The notes: generated from the sequence alone by a model not told the origin. A stretch of DNA of 64,000 nt from Acanthosepion pharaonis (GCA_903632075.3 CAHIKZ030003468.1:1-64000); one strand, 5' to 3'. Positions 23,585 to 34,794 are shown, counted from the first letter of the stretch. Numbers and translations are program-made.

Positions 23585-23720
23585 CCCATTACTAGAAACC
23601 TGACAGGTGCTGCCATCCCAAATCATCATGGACCTGAGAACAACAGCAAATAAGAGGTGGTTCCATGCTCCTCAAAACCTTGAATCTCCTGATAAAAGGC
23701 CTTGCAGCACCTTGTCGGTT
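23585..23720 (+). repeat. Interspersed repeat A
   Basis: 'CCTGACAGGTGCTGCCATCC', 'TAAGAGGTGGTTCCATGCTC' and 'CCTTGCAGCACC' match the 661-1000 and 50985-51150 copies. Confidence 0.6.
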
Positions 23721-23767
23721 GTTGTAAATGAGAATTGCATAAAAGAGAAATTGATGCCTAAATACAC

Positions 23768-23771
<4 letters not shown>

Positions 23772-23826
<55 letters not shown>
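23772..23826. repeat. (TA)n then (TG)n microsatellite
   Basis: TA tract of about 40 bases that turns into TG for about 15 bases. Confidence 0.9.
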
Positions 23827-23827
<1 letters not shown>

Positions 23828-23834
23828 AAAAATA

Positions 23835-24134
23835 TATAGAAAATAGGAAAGAACTCGTTAGGTAAATAATCCAAAGTTCTTTAGTATTTTTGTTATTATT
23901 TTTTTAAAAATAGTGCTCGATACAAAAGTAGAGCATAAATATAATTATTTAAAAATATGATTCCAATGCTACATAAGAGTTCTCATGTTTCAAAACAAGA
24001 ACCAAAAAAAATTTTCGCTTGAAGATGGAACACAGCTTGGTACTTTAATTCAATTTATTTCAAATAATTATATTGAAGTTTTCAGCTCTTGTTTTGAAAC
24101 ATGGGAACTAGCATTGGAATCATATTTTAAATAA

Positions 24135-24175
<41 letters not shown>
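23835..24175. repeat. Hairpin-forming inverted repeat ending in (TA)n
   Basis: 'AATATGATTCCAATGCTA' plus 'GTTCTCATGTTTCAAAACAA' (about 23953-24000) recurs inverted at about 24088-24136, giving arms of roughly 48 bases around a loop of about 88 bases. The left flank (23835-23950) matches 12925-13020. A (TA)n tract follows at 24139-24174. It looks like a small foldback element. Confidence 0.65.
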
Positions 24176-24179
<4 letters not shown>

Positions 24180-24302
24180 AAAATGTGTGTGTGTTTTTCA
24201 GATCAATGCTTAAAATGGCTTCAAATCTTGGTTTTAGCTATCTCATCAGACTGTTGACCTTACAAAATAACCCATCTCTTGTAAGGAGCCAACTCAATGG
24301 TT

Positions 24303-24463
24303 TTTATTATTAAAATAAAGTACAGCTCTCTGTTATTGCTTTTCCAACATCTTGTTGAATCGGGATTTAGTCGTGTTTCTCAACTGTTATCAAAAGTTCA
24401 CAATAGACTTGACATTATAAAAAGAGGTGATCTTCGACTGGAGAGACTAATACAAGTGTAGAA
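24303..24463 (+). pseudogene. hAT transposase C-terminal (dimerisation) remnant
   Basis: After one frame break the plus strand reads 'LVESGFSRVSQLLSK' and 'NRLDIIKRGDLRLERL', the conserved C-terminal hAT dimerisation block of the SCAND3/ZBED-like class. A TAG follows soon after. Two minus-strand relatives lie at 26677-26835 and 27113-27222. It is frame-shifted and lacks the catalytic part, so it is dead. Confidence 0.65.
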
Positions 24464-24649
24464 GGATCTGTTGTTACCTTTGATTGTGTATAAATATTTT
24501 TAGGGTTCCCAGTCACATTACATGTGACTTACTGCAGCAATAATTGCAGAAACACCTGTGGTGATCACTTACATGTGCCACACCTCCGCTTTCTTTAATG
24601 TCATTGGTTCATAAATATATGATATTTACTATATGGCAATTTTGCCATC

Positions 24650-24800
24650 GCACATTATTTGAACTTTTCTCTAAAATCACTGATTGGTCCATTTTCTGGC
24701 CAATCGCGTAATTTTTGATATTTTTTCTAATATATTTTTGGCGCCATTCACTTGAGCCTATGCATACCTATATAAACTCTCTCGCTGTTAGCCAACAGTA
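24650..24800 (+). promoter_or_regulatory. Promoter-like segment (CCAAT and TATA motifs)
   Basis: 'TGATTGGTC' and 'GGCCAATCGCG' (inverted and direct CCAAT boxes, about 24692-24710) lie 60-75 bases upstream of a good TATA box, TATATAAA, at 24769-24776. This is followed by 'CTCTCTCGCTG', a plausible start region. It could be the U3/R part of a solo LTR or a gene promoter; no ORF follows closely. TATA-like words are common in AT-rich DNA, so this is tentative. Confidence 0.3.
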
Positions 24801-25380
24801 TAATTTAAAAATTTTTCTGAATATTTTTTGGCATGGCGCTATATATTACTTATAACATTTTAATTTTAGTTATTACTCATTCGAGTACAATTTATTAACT
24901 TCTATTAATATAACTTAAAATCACATTAATCTTTTCACACTCACAGACTGTGGAATTATTCTTAATTGAGCTAAGAACATTAATTGAACTTTATAATTAA
25001 TTAACATTTAATATTTTAACTCAACATTACTTTTTTGTGCATTAAACCCTTTTTATTACAGACAAAAGGGAAGTAAATTTTTTCATGCTTATTGTTGATG
25101 TTTGTATATTGTTGTTATTAATACAAATATTTATTTAATGTTCATGGAGCTTGACTTATTTCTCTCATATATTCTGTGCATATGGAGATGGAGTGTTGTT
25201 TATAAGAACACAGCTTGGGGATTCTTGATTGCTATTACATTTCATGGTGACTCTAGCCAACATATCTTACAACACCACTGCACACCTATAACTTGAATTT
25301 TGTAAGGACATCAAATTTTATGATTAATGTGACACATTTTCTTGCCATATGAAAAAAGAATTGAATAAAAAAAAAAAAAA
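24800..25380. other. No gene recognised
   Basis: AT-rich sequence with short unconvincing frames and an A run at about 25367-25380. Confidence 0.5.
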
Positions 25381-25439
25381 TCCGACAGCTTAAACAGTCA
25401 AGCAATGTCATATGTCAAGCTTTCCTCATCAGCCACTTT

Positions 25440-25615
25440 TGACCTCATGGAAGACAGGTACGCAGAGGTTATTTTTTGGAGGTCAATGAAAATCGCAAAC
25501 TTCCTGCATTTTTGATATGGACCAAATGGTAATTGCTTTTTACACCAAACAACGAAATATTGATTTGGGGGATCTTTCAGCACACCCTCATTTATTTGGA
25601 GTTGGGATAAATTGT
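25440..25615 (-). repeat. Repeat K with open frame, copy 2
   Basis: Inverted homologue of 22095-22258. The minus frame includes 'KKQLPFGPYQKCRKFA' and 'FIDLQKITSAYLSSMR' and continues 'SKVADEESLT'. A TA tract (25616-25636) follows, where copy 1 also has one. Confidence 0.5.
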
Positions 25616-25768
25616 TATATATATATATATATATATAATATAAAAAGGCTTAAACACTAATATTCCATGGTCATAATTTATTACATTGGAATCGTAAATA
25701 CGATCCAATTCATCAGACCTACAAATTCAAAAAGAAGATATGGATGAGATTTTAGATAACGTTTTGAA

Positions 25769-26165
25769 TTGTATGTCTCATGTCCACTACTATTGCTCTC
25801 TCTAGTATTGATCGGAGTTTCTTTCCAGACATTTTGTCTTAGTTTTTCTCATCTGAGTCCATCTTGCACATTTACAAATCTACCATTTGTCTATGCATTG
25901 GAATACTGCTGCCATAATATCTGTTCTAGTGCTCCTGCAATTCATCTCATGGTTCTTGACAAAATCCAAAGAAGGATCTGCAATGTAACTGATCCTGACC
26001 TGGCATCTTGACTTCAGTCACTTTCTCACTGATGTAACATGGCTTCTCTCTGTTTTTTCTACAAATATTTTAATGGCAACTGCTCTGACGAGCTTTTTTC
26101 CCTGGTGTCCAGACTATGTGAATTTAAGCATGCTACTAGATTGGTGCCACCTTTTTACTGCTGAA
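25769..26165 (+). pseudogene. Non-LTR retrotransposon RT C-terminal remnant
   Basis: The best preserved copy in the window. One frame reads 'YALEYCCHNICSSAP', 'LMVLDKIQRRICNVTDPDLA', a stop, then 'ASLCFFYKYFNGNCSDELF' and 'EFKHATRLVPPF'. This is the distal RT/C-terminal region of a LINE-type ORF2, which copies RNA into DNA at the insertion site. A short TTTCA repeat interrupts the 3' part at 26169-26192. In-frame stops show it is inactive. Confidence 0.75.
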
Positions 26166-26490
26166 ATAGTTTCATTTCATTTCATTTCATTTCTATCATT
26201 GTGGACTACACGTTTGTTGTATTTTGCCTGTGGAACCCCAGATATCATATTACTTGTTCCAATGTCTAAGAAAGATCGCACTGATTTTATATAGGATAAG
26301 ATTTGTGTGTATTCAGTTCATGGTATTCTCAGCATCCTTCTGTAGAGCCACGTTTCTGTTATTTTAAGTTTCTTCATTATCTGTGAAGAAGAATACCAAA
26401 TCTTTGGTTAGATCCCCAGATGGAACACTATATGTTTTTGACATCAAAGTAGGGGTCCTTTCTTTGTTTACCATCCTTGACAATGTATTG

Positions 26491-26835
26491 CAATGGTTCT
26501 CAACCTTTTCTAACTCATGGACCCCTTTTCCCTTTTTTTGATTTTAATAGCTATTGGACATAAGACAACAATATTCTATTCATTTACTTACATCACCCTC
26601 AACGTGTATTTAAAATTTGCTATATTTATGGTGAAAGTCATATTATATCAAATGTTTTTGCACTGTCTATAAAACACAGGTATAGATCCTTCTACACTTG
26701 TATTAGTCTTTCTAGTCAAAGGTCGCCTCTTTTCACAATGTCAAATCTTTTGTGAACTTTTGATAACAGTTTAGAAACATGACTAAATCCCGATTCCACA
26801 AGATGATGGAAAAGCAATATTGTATAATTAAGCTT
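26491..26835 (-). mobile_element. hAT element 3' end with transposase remnant
   Basis: 'CAATGGTTCTCAACCTTTTC' at 26491 is a typical hAT terminal sequence. About 190 bases inward, on minus, lies a degenerate hAT C-terminal block (about 26677-26835), the relative of 24303-24463. Order and orientation fit the 3' end of one element. The other terminus was not found. Confidence 0.6.
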
Positions 26836-27112
26836 TATTTTTAAATGAAAACTAATTTAATGCAAATAAATTATTCTATAATAATAGTAATAATAATTTT
26901 TATTAACCAATATCTTGTATTATAATATTACAATGTTTCTTCCATGGTCAAGGCTATGGGGAGCAGCGCTCTTCAGGAAATTGAATTAACTGCAGCATTT
27001 ATTTATGTACACTGGTTAAAATTTTTTAATAAACCAATTTAAGTGTGTGATTAGAAAAAAAAAAAAAGAAAGGCATATTCTTATTAGATGAAGCATTGTC
27101 AGCCACTATAGG

Positions 27113-27222
27113 TATAGATACTTCTACACTTGTATTAGTCTCTCTAGTCGAAGATCACCTCTTTTCACAATGTCAAGTCTATTGTGAACTTTTGATAACA
27201 GGTGAGACACACGACTAAATCC
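27113..27222 (-). pseudogene. hAT transposase C-terminal remnant
   Basis: Minus-strand match to 24303-24463 ('CTACACTTGTATTAGTCTCT', 'TCGAAGATCACCTCTTTTCA', 'GTGAACTTTTGATAACAG'). It sits beside a piece of the 120-bp array unit, suggesting a composite of fragments. Confidence 0.6.
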
Positions 27223-27289
27223 AACCAAATAATGCTCAACCAAATAGAAAATAAATTAATAAAATCATTTCAACAAACAAAACCAAGCA

Positions 27290-28130
27290 AGTGATCTATT
27301 GCTCTGGACACCTAGCCATAGAGCAAGTAACCACTTACATTGACCAGCTATGTTATGACCCAAAATGCCTCCCTAATAACCTTCCTATTCCAATTCACTT
27401 TGGATTTCAGTGTCACATTTTAACCTGTCAGATTTTTTTTTCTACCATTCGAGACATTCTGGATATTAATCATTAATTTTAATGTTCTTTCCTAATTCAG
27501 AATTTCTGCAATTATTGCTACAGTAAGTCCAAGGAAAAAATCACATGTTAATTCTCTTCGGGGACTCTAAAAACACTTATATACTGTCAAGGTTAGCAAT
27601 AGCAGTAACAGCTATTTTTATTTTTTTGGGAGTTACTTTTTTCTGAATATTATTTTCATTTTTGTTGATCAATTTACTGCCAAGTACATTAATGCCACTA
27701 AGATGCAAGGAAAGATTTTAGGAGTAACTGAAAACCCAATCCTAAACTGGAAACAAAGGATAAACTGCTACTCCTGTTCAAAAGACAGGGGAGTGGTGTG
27801 ATTAAAAAAAAAAAAGGAAGAAAGGCATATTTATTCAAAGAAATAACTTGCAAGTTCTTGTTTTGCTTGCCAGCAGTCTCCTGCAAAGTTTAATTATATA
27901 ACATTTCTTTGATTATTAAAACCTCAAAAATTTTTATTAGTAAAAACAGACACCTAGCCATGGTGCAAGACGGGTTGGTTACCCAGCAACCGCCTACATT
28001 GACCAGCCATTATGACACAGAATATCACCCTAATGACTTTACAACCTTGATGCAGGACCGTGGGTGTCGGCAGGATAGACTTAAGAACGTAGGACAAACC
28101 TATTCAGGAGAAAAAAAAAAATCTTAGAAC
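27290..28130 (+). repeat. Repeat J, two copies, with tail fragment between
   Basis: About 27300-27420 and 27945-28050 share 'GACACCTAGCCAT', 'ACATTGACCAGC' and 'CTCCCTAATAAC'-like blocks. Between them, 27690-27790 is a partial unit of the 28430-29215 array ('TGCCACTAAGATGCAAGG', 'CCCAATCCTAAACTGG'). No intact gene. Confidence 0.45.
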
Positions 28131-28139
28131 AAGAATGAG

Positions 28140-28430
28140 ATGTGAGAATTATAGGGTTGAAATTAAAAATCATAGGGAAGTGTGATTTGGACGAAAACTT
28201 ATTACTTGATCTATTTAGAAAAATAAGTAAAAAATGAGTAAATAAAATTTAAAGTTCAAAATGGAATGTTAGAAGTATAGAGTTTTAGTAGACTTTAGAA
28301 GCAACTATTGGGATAAACCTTATTACTCCTCTATTCAAAGCAATTTATAATGTAACTAAAAAAATATATTTTGGGGGAAAGAGAAAAAATAAATGGAACC
28401 CAAATTCTAATTAAACAGAAACAATTTAAG
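28140..28430. other. No gene recognised
   Basis: A-rich sequence with nothing recognisable. It leads into the tandem array. Confidence 0.5.
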
Positions 28431-29215
28431 TTTTAATATTCACCCCAAGCAAGAAGCAACTGATTACCCAAGGGAAATATGGTTTTTTAGAAAACATCAT
28501 ATCAAAAAAAGAAATTTTTAAAGGAAAGAAACCCTCTAAACAGGAAACAAGGGTTCAAAACCTATTAAAAAATTCAGGGAAACAAGTGATAATGCCACTA
28601 AGATGCAAGTGGCTACTGGGAGATGAAAGAGAATGAAAAAAGACTTTAGAAGGAACCAGAAACCCAATCCTAAACAGGAAACAATAAACGAAAAACCTCT
28701 ATTCACCCCAAGCAAGGTGATTATGCCACTAAGATGCAAGGGCTACTGGGAGTGAAAGAAAAAGAAAAAGACTTTAGAAGGAACCAGAAACCCAATCCTA
28801 AACAGAAACAAAAATAAAACTCTACTAATAAACCTCTGGTCAAGGTGATACTGCCACTATTCAGCATGTGGGATTAAACAATAAAGAAATAATACTTTAG
28901 AAATACTAGAAAACCCAATCCTAAACAGGAAACAGGGATAAACCTCAAGCTATTCACCCCAATGCTTTGATACTGCCACTAATTCTTAAGATAATAAAAA
29001 AGAGAACTTTAGAAGGAAACAGAAACCCAATCCTAAACAGGAAACAAGGATAAACCTTTCCTCTATTCACCCCAAGCAAGGTGATAATGCCACTAAGATG
29101 CAAGAGGCTACTGGGAGTGAAGGAGAATGAAAAAGACTTTAAAAGGACATGAAAACCCAATCCTAAACAGGAAACAAGGGATAAATCTATTTTAGGAGAA
29201 CTGAATTTTTTCATG
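28430..29215 (-). repeat. Degenerate tandem array (112-130 bp unit) derived from a non-LTR 3' tail
   Basis: 'CCCAATCC' recurs at 28663, 28791, 28914, 29026 and 29156, and each unit carries 'AACAGGAAACAAGG', 'CACCCCAAGCAAGGTGATAA' and 'TGCCACTAAGATGCAAG'. On the minus strand the unit reads 'CATCTTAGTGGCATTATCAC' then 'CTTGCTTGGGGTG', the same as the non-LTR tails at 10850-10890 and 15530-15590. Minus-strand frames of 67 and 86 codons are array artefacts. Confidence 0.75.
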
Positions 29216-29463
29216 TAACCAGAAATTCAGGAAACAAGATATAAAATATTTATTTAAAATTTGCCAGGACGATTTGTAATCAACCCTTATGAGCAAGTTC
29301 AAACCTAATAAACCTAAAATCCTTTTACATTTCTACTGCTCTTTCTGATACTATTCTGAGCATAAATATTGCATTCCTTGAACCAATTTCTTTTGGGAAA
29401 ATGCAACAATTTTATGCGGTCTAATTCTGCTACGTACTCAAATTCAAATCAGAAATTAATTTA

Positions 29464-29558
29464 CTGCAACTGGCATTTCAAATTGGCCACACATCTAGGT
29501 ACGAACTGGGCTTGACGTTGGTTAATACAGGAACCGGCATTTCAATGCAATGCGGTCT
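29464..29558 (-). repeat. 5S rRNA-derived copy
   Basis: On plus, 'CATCTAGGTACGAACTGGGC' and 'TTGACGTTGGTTAAT' are the reverse complement of the 5S rRNA internal-promoter half (GTTAAGCAACGT...GTACTTAGATG). It is degenerate and lacks an intact gene structure, so it is annotated as a SINE-type 5S module. Confidence 0.65.
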
Positions 29559-29850
29559 GCTCCAAATAATATTTTTGTAAGTACTCGCAGACGTCATTGA
29601 GAATTTGATGTTTATGGCTCCCCCCTGGTGGCTAATATGTGTATGACAAATGCAAAGACAACGTGATTCTTTTAATGTCTGGATTTTCCCGGTGACCGGA
29701 AAAAAGTCATAGGTTAAATGTCGTGGAAGGAAAGTTTATAAAACTTTGGTTTCAGGCAAGGAAATTGTCAGCTAGATGTCTACTTTATACAGTTAAAGAA
29801 AAAAAAAGATAAACGTTCGGTTTAGCTTCCTATATACGCTTTAAGCAGAG
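29559..29850 (+). repeat. Repeat module L beside a 5S copy
   Basis: About 290 bases matching 38590-38869 in inverted orientation ('AATATTTTTGTAAGTACT', 'GTGACCGGAAAAAAGTCATA', 'GGAAATTGTCAGCTAGATG'). In both places it lies directly against a 5S-derived segment with the same relative orientation. Confidence 0.7.
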
Positions 29851-29899
29851 ATCCTCATTAAAAATGTCAGAAAAGTTTTGTAATGGTTAATAACTAACT

Positions 29900-30012
29900 T
29901 ACAACAGCTGGTATTCCTAAATGGTTACCCATCTAGGTACTGACCAGGCTTGATGTTGCTTAACTTCAGTGATAGTATAGGAAACTGGTGCCTCAATGTC
30001 ATGTGGCCATTA
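29900..30012 (-). repeat. 5S rRNA-derived copy, well preserved
   Basis: 'GCTGGTATTCCTAAATGGTT', 'ACCCATCTAGGTACTGACCA' and 'GGCTTGATGTTGCTTAACTT' follow the 5S rRNA antisense order closely to 'ATGTGGCCATTACC'. It still diverges at many positions, so it is a pseudogene or SINE head and not a working 5S gene. Confidence 0.75.
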
Positions 30013-30278
30013 CCTTCATCTGTACATATATCTTTATACTGTATTATATATACAGTTGTCTGTCTGTATGTGCATGTGTCCGACTAAAATTAAAAATCTA
30101 CACTAATTGTAACAAAGTAAATATATATATACAGACTCATCACCCAAGCCAGATTTTTGTAAAAAGAATTATCACTGTAAGATTTGTATTTAAGAAGTTA
30201 CTTTAAAATTAAACTACATCAAACAGTGCATTTGAAATTCTCAGAATTAAAAAGTAAAAATGAACAGTAATAATTCTC

Positions 30279-30890
30279 ACTATTTACATTATTTGGACTA
30301 TTGACTAATATGTCGCCATATTACAACGTTTCAGCCGTTGTACGCTCCAGCCTTCTTCAGGTGGTTGGAATGTCAAACTGAACCGTTTATTTCACTCACT
30401 GGTTTTAGTTCCATGTGCCATGTTTAATGGATGTCAGTTGTCAGTTATCTCCTGTTAATTCCCCTCTCCAAGTTCTCAGCTGCCTTAACCGGGTATTGAA
30501 CTCACTCTTTGGGTCCTGTCACTGGATCTAACTAATGCCTTTATCCACTGTGCCATTTTCCTTTGACGACATCTGTGTATGAATTTCTGGGTATTATAAG
30601 CCTAATGTCATCAGCAACCATTTTTTTACAAGTGCTTATATTGCAATTTTTTGCTGTTATCATTTTGTTTTTACCAGAGCTCATATTGCAATTTTTGTTG
30701 TTATTATCGCTTTTCTCTGGCACTCCTTATTACTGGTTCCCATATTTTATTCATTTCTATGCTTGGTCAGCTCAGGGGATTTTTGTGGCCTAAATGTTGT
30801 AATAAATATGGCGACAAAGATGAGGACACTAGTCCGAATAATGTAAATAGTGGGCATAATACCTCATCTCAGAAATATAGACAGTAATAG
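30279..30890. mobile_element. Element C with inverted ends
   Basis: The left end 'CTATTTACATTATTTGGACT' and 'TCGCCATATTACAACG' is the reverse complement of the right end 'GTTGTAATAAATATGGCGAC' and 'CCGAATAATGTAAATAG'. The left half (minus) includes 'CGCTCCAGCCTTCTTCAGGT' and a tRNA-like 'TATCCACTGTGCCAT' (antisense). The interior 30563-30790 has overlapping weak frames on both strands without family resemblance. Confidence 0.55.
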
Positions 30891-30899
30891 TTCTTATAC

Positions 30900-31790
30900 C
30901 CAATTATTATTACTGCTTGTTTTTACTTTTTAATTCTGCTGATGCTTTCAGAATGCTATATGTGTTTTTAAAATTTCTATCCTCTTGAATTTATTTTCAC
31001 ATCTAAAATTTATTTAATTTTAGTTATTTTCACCACTATAGTAAATAAAAAACTGAATATTAAAATAACAAAGTAAATTTAAAAGAAAGAAAATATTAAA
31101 TAAAATTATTTGGCAAAAAGTTTAATATTTATTTATTCAAATATTTGAGTGTGTGCGTCTGGCTAAAACTAAAAAAAACCACAATTATTAACATGTGTAT
31201 GTGTATTATTGATTATTAATATTTTTCGGCCATAATAATTTTTTATTGAAACTTTAAAAAATAAACTTCATTGTTTTTCGGTTTTTAACTATTATAAAAA
31301 TAAATAATTTTCAATTAAGTTTTAGTTAAGCGAAAACTATACCGAGTCTTATCTTGTCAAAAAATAAATTTAAATAAAATATAGTTTAATTCGTAAAACA
31401 AATATTCAACACGACTAATGTTGATCGTAAGTAATGTCTCTCTCTGCTAATTTTTATTTAACTCACTTTTTTTTTCTTTTCAAATACAAATATAACTTGA
31501 AAATTTAAACATAATCACTTTTCAAAACTAAATTCTCAATGTTTCTTGTTCACTTTCAAAATGGTAATTAAATTAATTCATGGAGAAATGTTTGCTTTTT
31601 TAATGTAATGTTTAAAAGTAAAACTGTAAAAATTATTTTCTATAAGATGGCTGAAAAGTGTCAATAATAAACTATTATTCAGAGATCTTGTGAGCAACAC
31701 TGGATATCCCTGCTAGTTCTTTATAAGGAAAGGGCTAAAATAGAAGTGTCATACACTTTTGACTACATGGAATTAGAATCAGGATCAGAG
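30900..31790. other. AT-rich stretch, no gene
   Basis: No coding block, RNA or recognisable element, only A/T-rich words. The minisatellite begins at its right edge. Confidence 0.6.
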
Positions 31791-31792
31791 CT

Positions 31793-34145
31793 CAAAGTGT
31801 ATAGAGCCAGAGTGTTGGGATAAAAAGAAAGGAGATGGAATCAAACTAGTAATAAAATAAAGTAATAGAGTGTAGAGCCAGAGATAAAAAGCAACAATAA
31901 TAAGATGGAATCAAACTAGTAATAAAATAAAAGTAATAATGAAGAGTGTATAGAGCCAGAGTGTTGGGATAAAAAAGCAACAATAATAAGATGGAATCAA
32001 ACTAGTAATAAAAATAATAGTAATAATGAAGAGTGTATAACAGAGTGTTGGGATAAAAAGCAAAAAAGATGGAATCAAAGTAATAAAATAATAGTAATAA
32101 TGAATTAAGGCCTTTGTTAAAAAAAAAACAATAATAAGATGGAATCAAACTAGTAATAAAATAATAGTAATAATGAAGAGTGTATAGAGCCAGAGTGTTG
32201 GGATAAAAAGCAATAATAATAAGATGGATCAAAACTAGTAATAAAATAAAAGTAATAATGAAGAGTGTATAGAGCCAGAGTGTTGGGATAAAAGCAATAA
32301 TAATAAGATGGAATCAAACTAGTAATAAAATAATAGTAATAATGAAGAGTGTATAGAGCCAGAGTGTTGGGATAAAAAGCAACAATAATAAGATGGAATC
32401 AAACTAGTAATAAAATAATAGTAATAATGAAGAGTATATAGAGCCTAGGGTTGGGATAAAAAGCAACAATAATAAAGATGGAATCAAACTAGTAATAAAA
32501 TAATAGTAATAATGAAGAGTGTATAGAGCCAGAGTGTTGGGATAAAAAGCAACAAATAATAAGATGAATCAAACTAGTAATAAAATAATAGTAATAATGA
32601 AGAGTGTATAGAGCCAGAGTGTTTCAAAAAAGCAATAATAATAAGATGGAATCAAACTAGTAATAAAATAATAGTAATAATGAAGAGTGTATAGAGCCAG
32701 AGTGTTGGGATAAAAAGCAACAATAATAAGATGGAATCAAACTAGTAATAAAATAATAGTAATAATGAAGAGTGTATAGAGCCAGAGTGTTGGGATAAAA
32801 AGCAATAATAATAAGATGGAATCAAACTAGTAATAAAATAATAGTAATAATGAAGAGTGTATAGAGCCAGAGTGTTGGGATAAAAAGCAATAATAATAAG
32901 ATGGAATCAAACTAGTAATAAAATAATAGTAATAATGAAGAGTGTATAGAGCCAGAGTGTTGGGATAAAAAGCAACAATAATAAGATGGAATCAAACTAG
33001 TAATAAAATAATAGTAATAATGAAGAGTGTTTTAGAGCCAGAGTGTTGGGATAAAAAGCAATAATAATAAGATGGAATCAAACTAGTAATAAAATAATAG
33101 TAATAATGAAGAGTGTATAGAGCCAGAGTGTTGGGATAAAAAAGCAATAATAATAAGATGGAATCAAACTAGTAATAAAATAATAGTAATAATGAAGAGT
33201 GTATAGAGCCAGAGTGTTGGGATAAAAAGCAATAATAATAAGATGGAATCAAACTAGTAATAAAATAATAGTAATAATGAAGAGTGTATAGAGCCAAGTG
33301 TTGGGATAAAAAGCAACAATAATAAGATGGAATCAAACTAGTAATAAAATAATAGTTATAATGAAGAGTGTATAGAGCCAGAGGGTTGGGATAAAAAGCA
33401 ATAATAATAAGATGGAATCAAACTAGTAATAAAATAATAGTAATAATGAAGAGTGTATAGAGCCATAGGGTTGGGATAAAAGCAATAATAATAATAAGAT
33501 GGAATCAAACTAGTAATAAAATAATAGTAATAATGAAGAGTGTATAGAGCCAGAGTGTTGGGATAAAAAGCAACAATAATAAGATGGAATCAAACTAGTA
33601 ATAAAATAATAGTAATAATGAAGAGTGTATAGAGCCAGAGTGTTGGGATAAAAAAGCAATAATAATAAGATGGAATCAAACTAGTAATAAAATAATAGTA
33701 ATAAGAGTGTATAGAGCCAGAGTGTTGGGATAAAAAGCAACAATAATAAGATGGAATCAAACTAGTAATAAAATAATAGTTAATAGTGTATAAGTGTTGG
33801 GATAAAAAGCAATAAGGATGGAAAAAAAGTAATAAAATAATAGTAATAATGAAGAGTGTATAGAGCCATGGTTGGGATAAAAAATAATAATAAGATGGAA
33901 TTTTTTAATTTGTATAGAGGCAGAGTGTTGGGATATTGTCATAATAAGATTTCAAATAGTAATAAAATAATAGTAATAATTTTATAGAGCTTTGGGAAAA
34001 AAGCAAGAATAAGATGGAATCAAACTAGTAATAAAATAATAGTAATAACGAAGAGTGTATAGAGCCAAGTATGTTGGGATAAAAAGCAACAATATTAATA
34101 AGATGGAATCAAACTAGTAATAAAATAGTAATAATAGAATGTATT
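31793..34145. repeat. Large minisatellite, 85-bp unit, about 27 copies
   Basis: The unit contains 'AATAAGATGGAATCAAACTA', 'GTAATAAAATAATAGTAATA', 'ATGAAGAGTGTATAGAGCCA' and 'GAGTGTTGGGATAAAAAGC'. The period is 85 bases (for example 32721 to 32806). Central copies are almost identical; both ends are degenerate with insertions and deletions, the usual pattern of unequal exchange. Two smaller blocks lie at 36172-36352 and 45352-45715. Minus-strand frames (Y/L/F-rich) are artefacts. Confidence 0.95.
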
Positions 34146-34149
34146 GAGC

Positions 34150-34520
34150 CATCAGAAAAAATTCAGATAATTTTTTATCTTTGTTAGGGGAAAAAACAAA
34201 AATGAATAGCAGTTTTTTTTTTTTTAATTTCTGGTATTGTCATCAGCCTTTCTATTTTTTTTCATCTTTAAGGATCTCGATGTTTAAAAGAGAACAGATC
34301 CTTCATGTCAAATTTTTGTTTCCAACAAAAATTTTTTTTTCTTGTACCTAAAGCTTTTTGAATGATTTGGATCTCGATGTTTCCTTAACCTTTGTCAAAA
34401 AATGAACATTTAATTTCCCCACCTGCTTGTAGTGTCCCCTGATGTAAACCATTTTGGACTCATTTGTATTTCCATTATAGATTAAGTGAACAAAAAAAAA
34501 AGTAAAAATGAAGGAAAAGA
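34150..34520. other. No gene recognised
   Basis: T-rich sequence. 'GGATCTCGATGTTT' occurs twice (about 34273 and 34369), a small duplication. No coding signal. Confidence 0.5.
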
Positions 34521-34524
34521 GAAA

Positions 34525-34740
34525 CTATTCGGACTATTGTCCTCATCTTTGTCGCCATACTTATTACAACACTTCGGCCTTCTTCAGGTAGTTGGAATGT
34601 CAAACTTAATCCATTATTTTGCTCACTGGAGTAGACTGTTCTAGTTCCATGTGCCATGTTTAATGGATGTCAGTTATCTCCTGTTAATTCCCCTCTCCAA
34701 GTTCTCCATTGCCTTAACCTGTCACTGGATCTAACTAACA
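34525..34740 (-). repeat. Element C, partial copy
   Basis: Minus orientation: 'ACTATTCGGACTATTGTCCT', 'CATCTTTGTCGCCATA', 'CTTCAGGTAGTTGGAATGTC', ending in the tRNA-like 'GTCACTGGATCTAACTAACA' and a TCTA repeat (34743-34766). Confidence 0.65.
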
Positions 34741-34794
34741 CCTCTATCTATCTATCTATCTATCTATATAGATAAGTGTGAATTCACCCTTGCT

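Noticed and set aside
29900..30012. Functional 5S rRNA gene
   Set aside because: Many substitutions across the conserved internal promoter and no intact full-length gene; it fits a SINE-type 5S relic.
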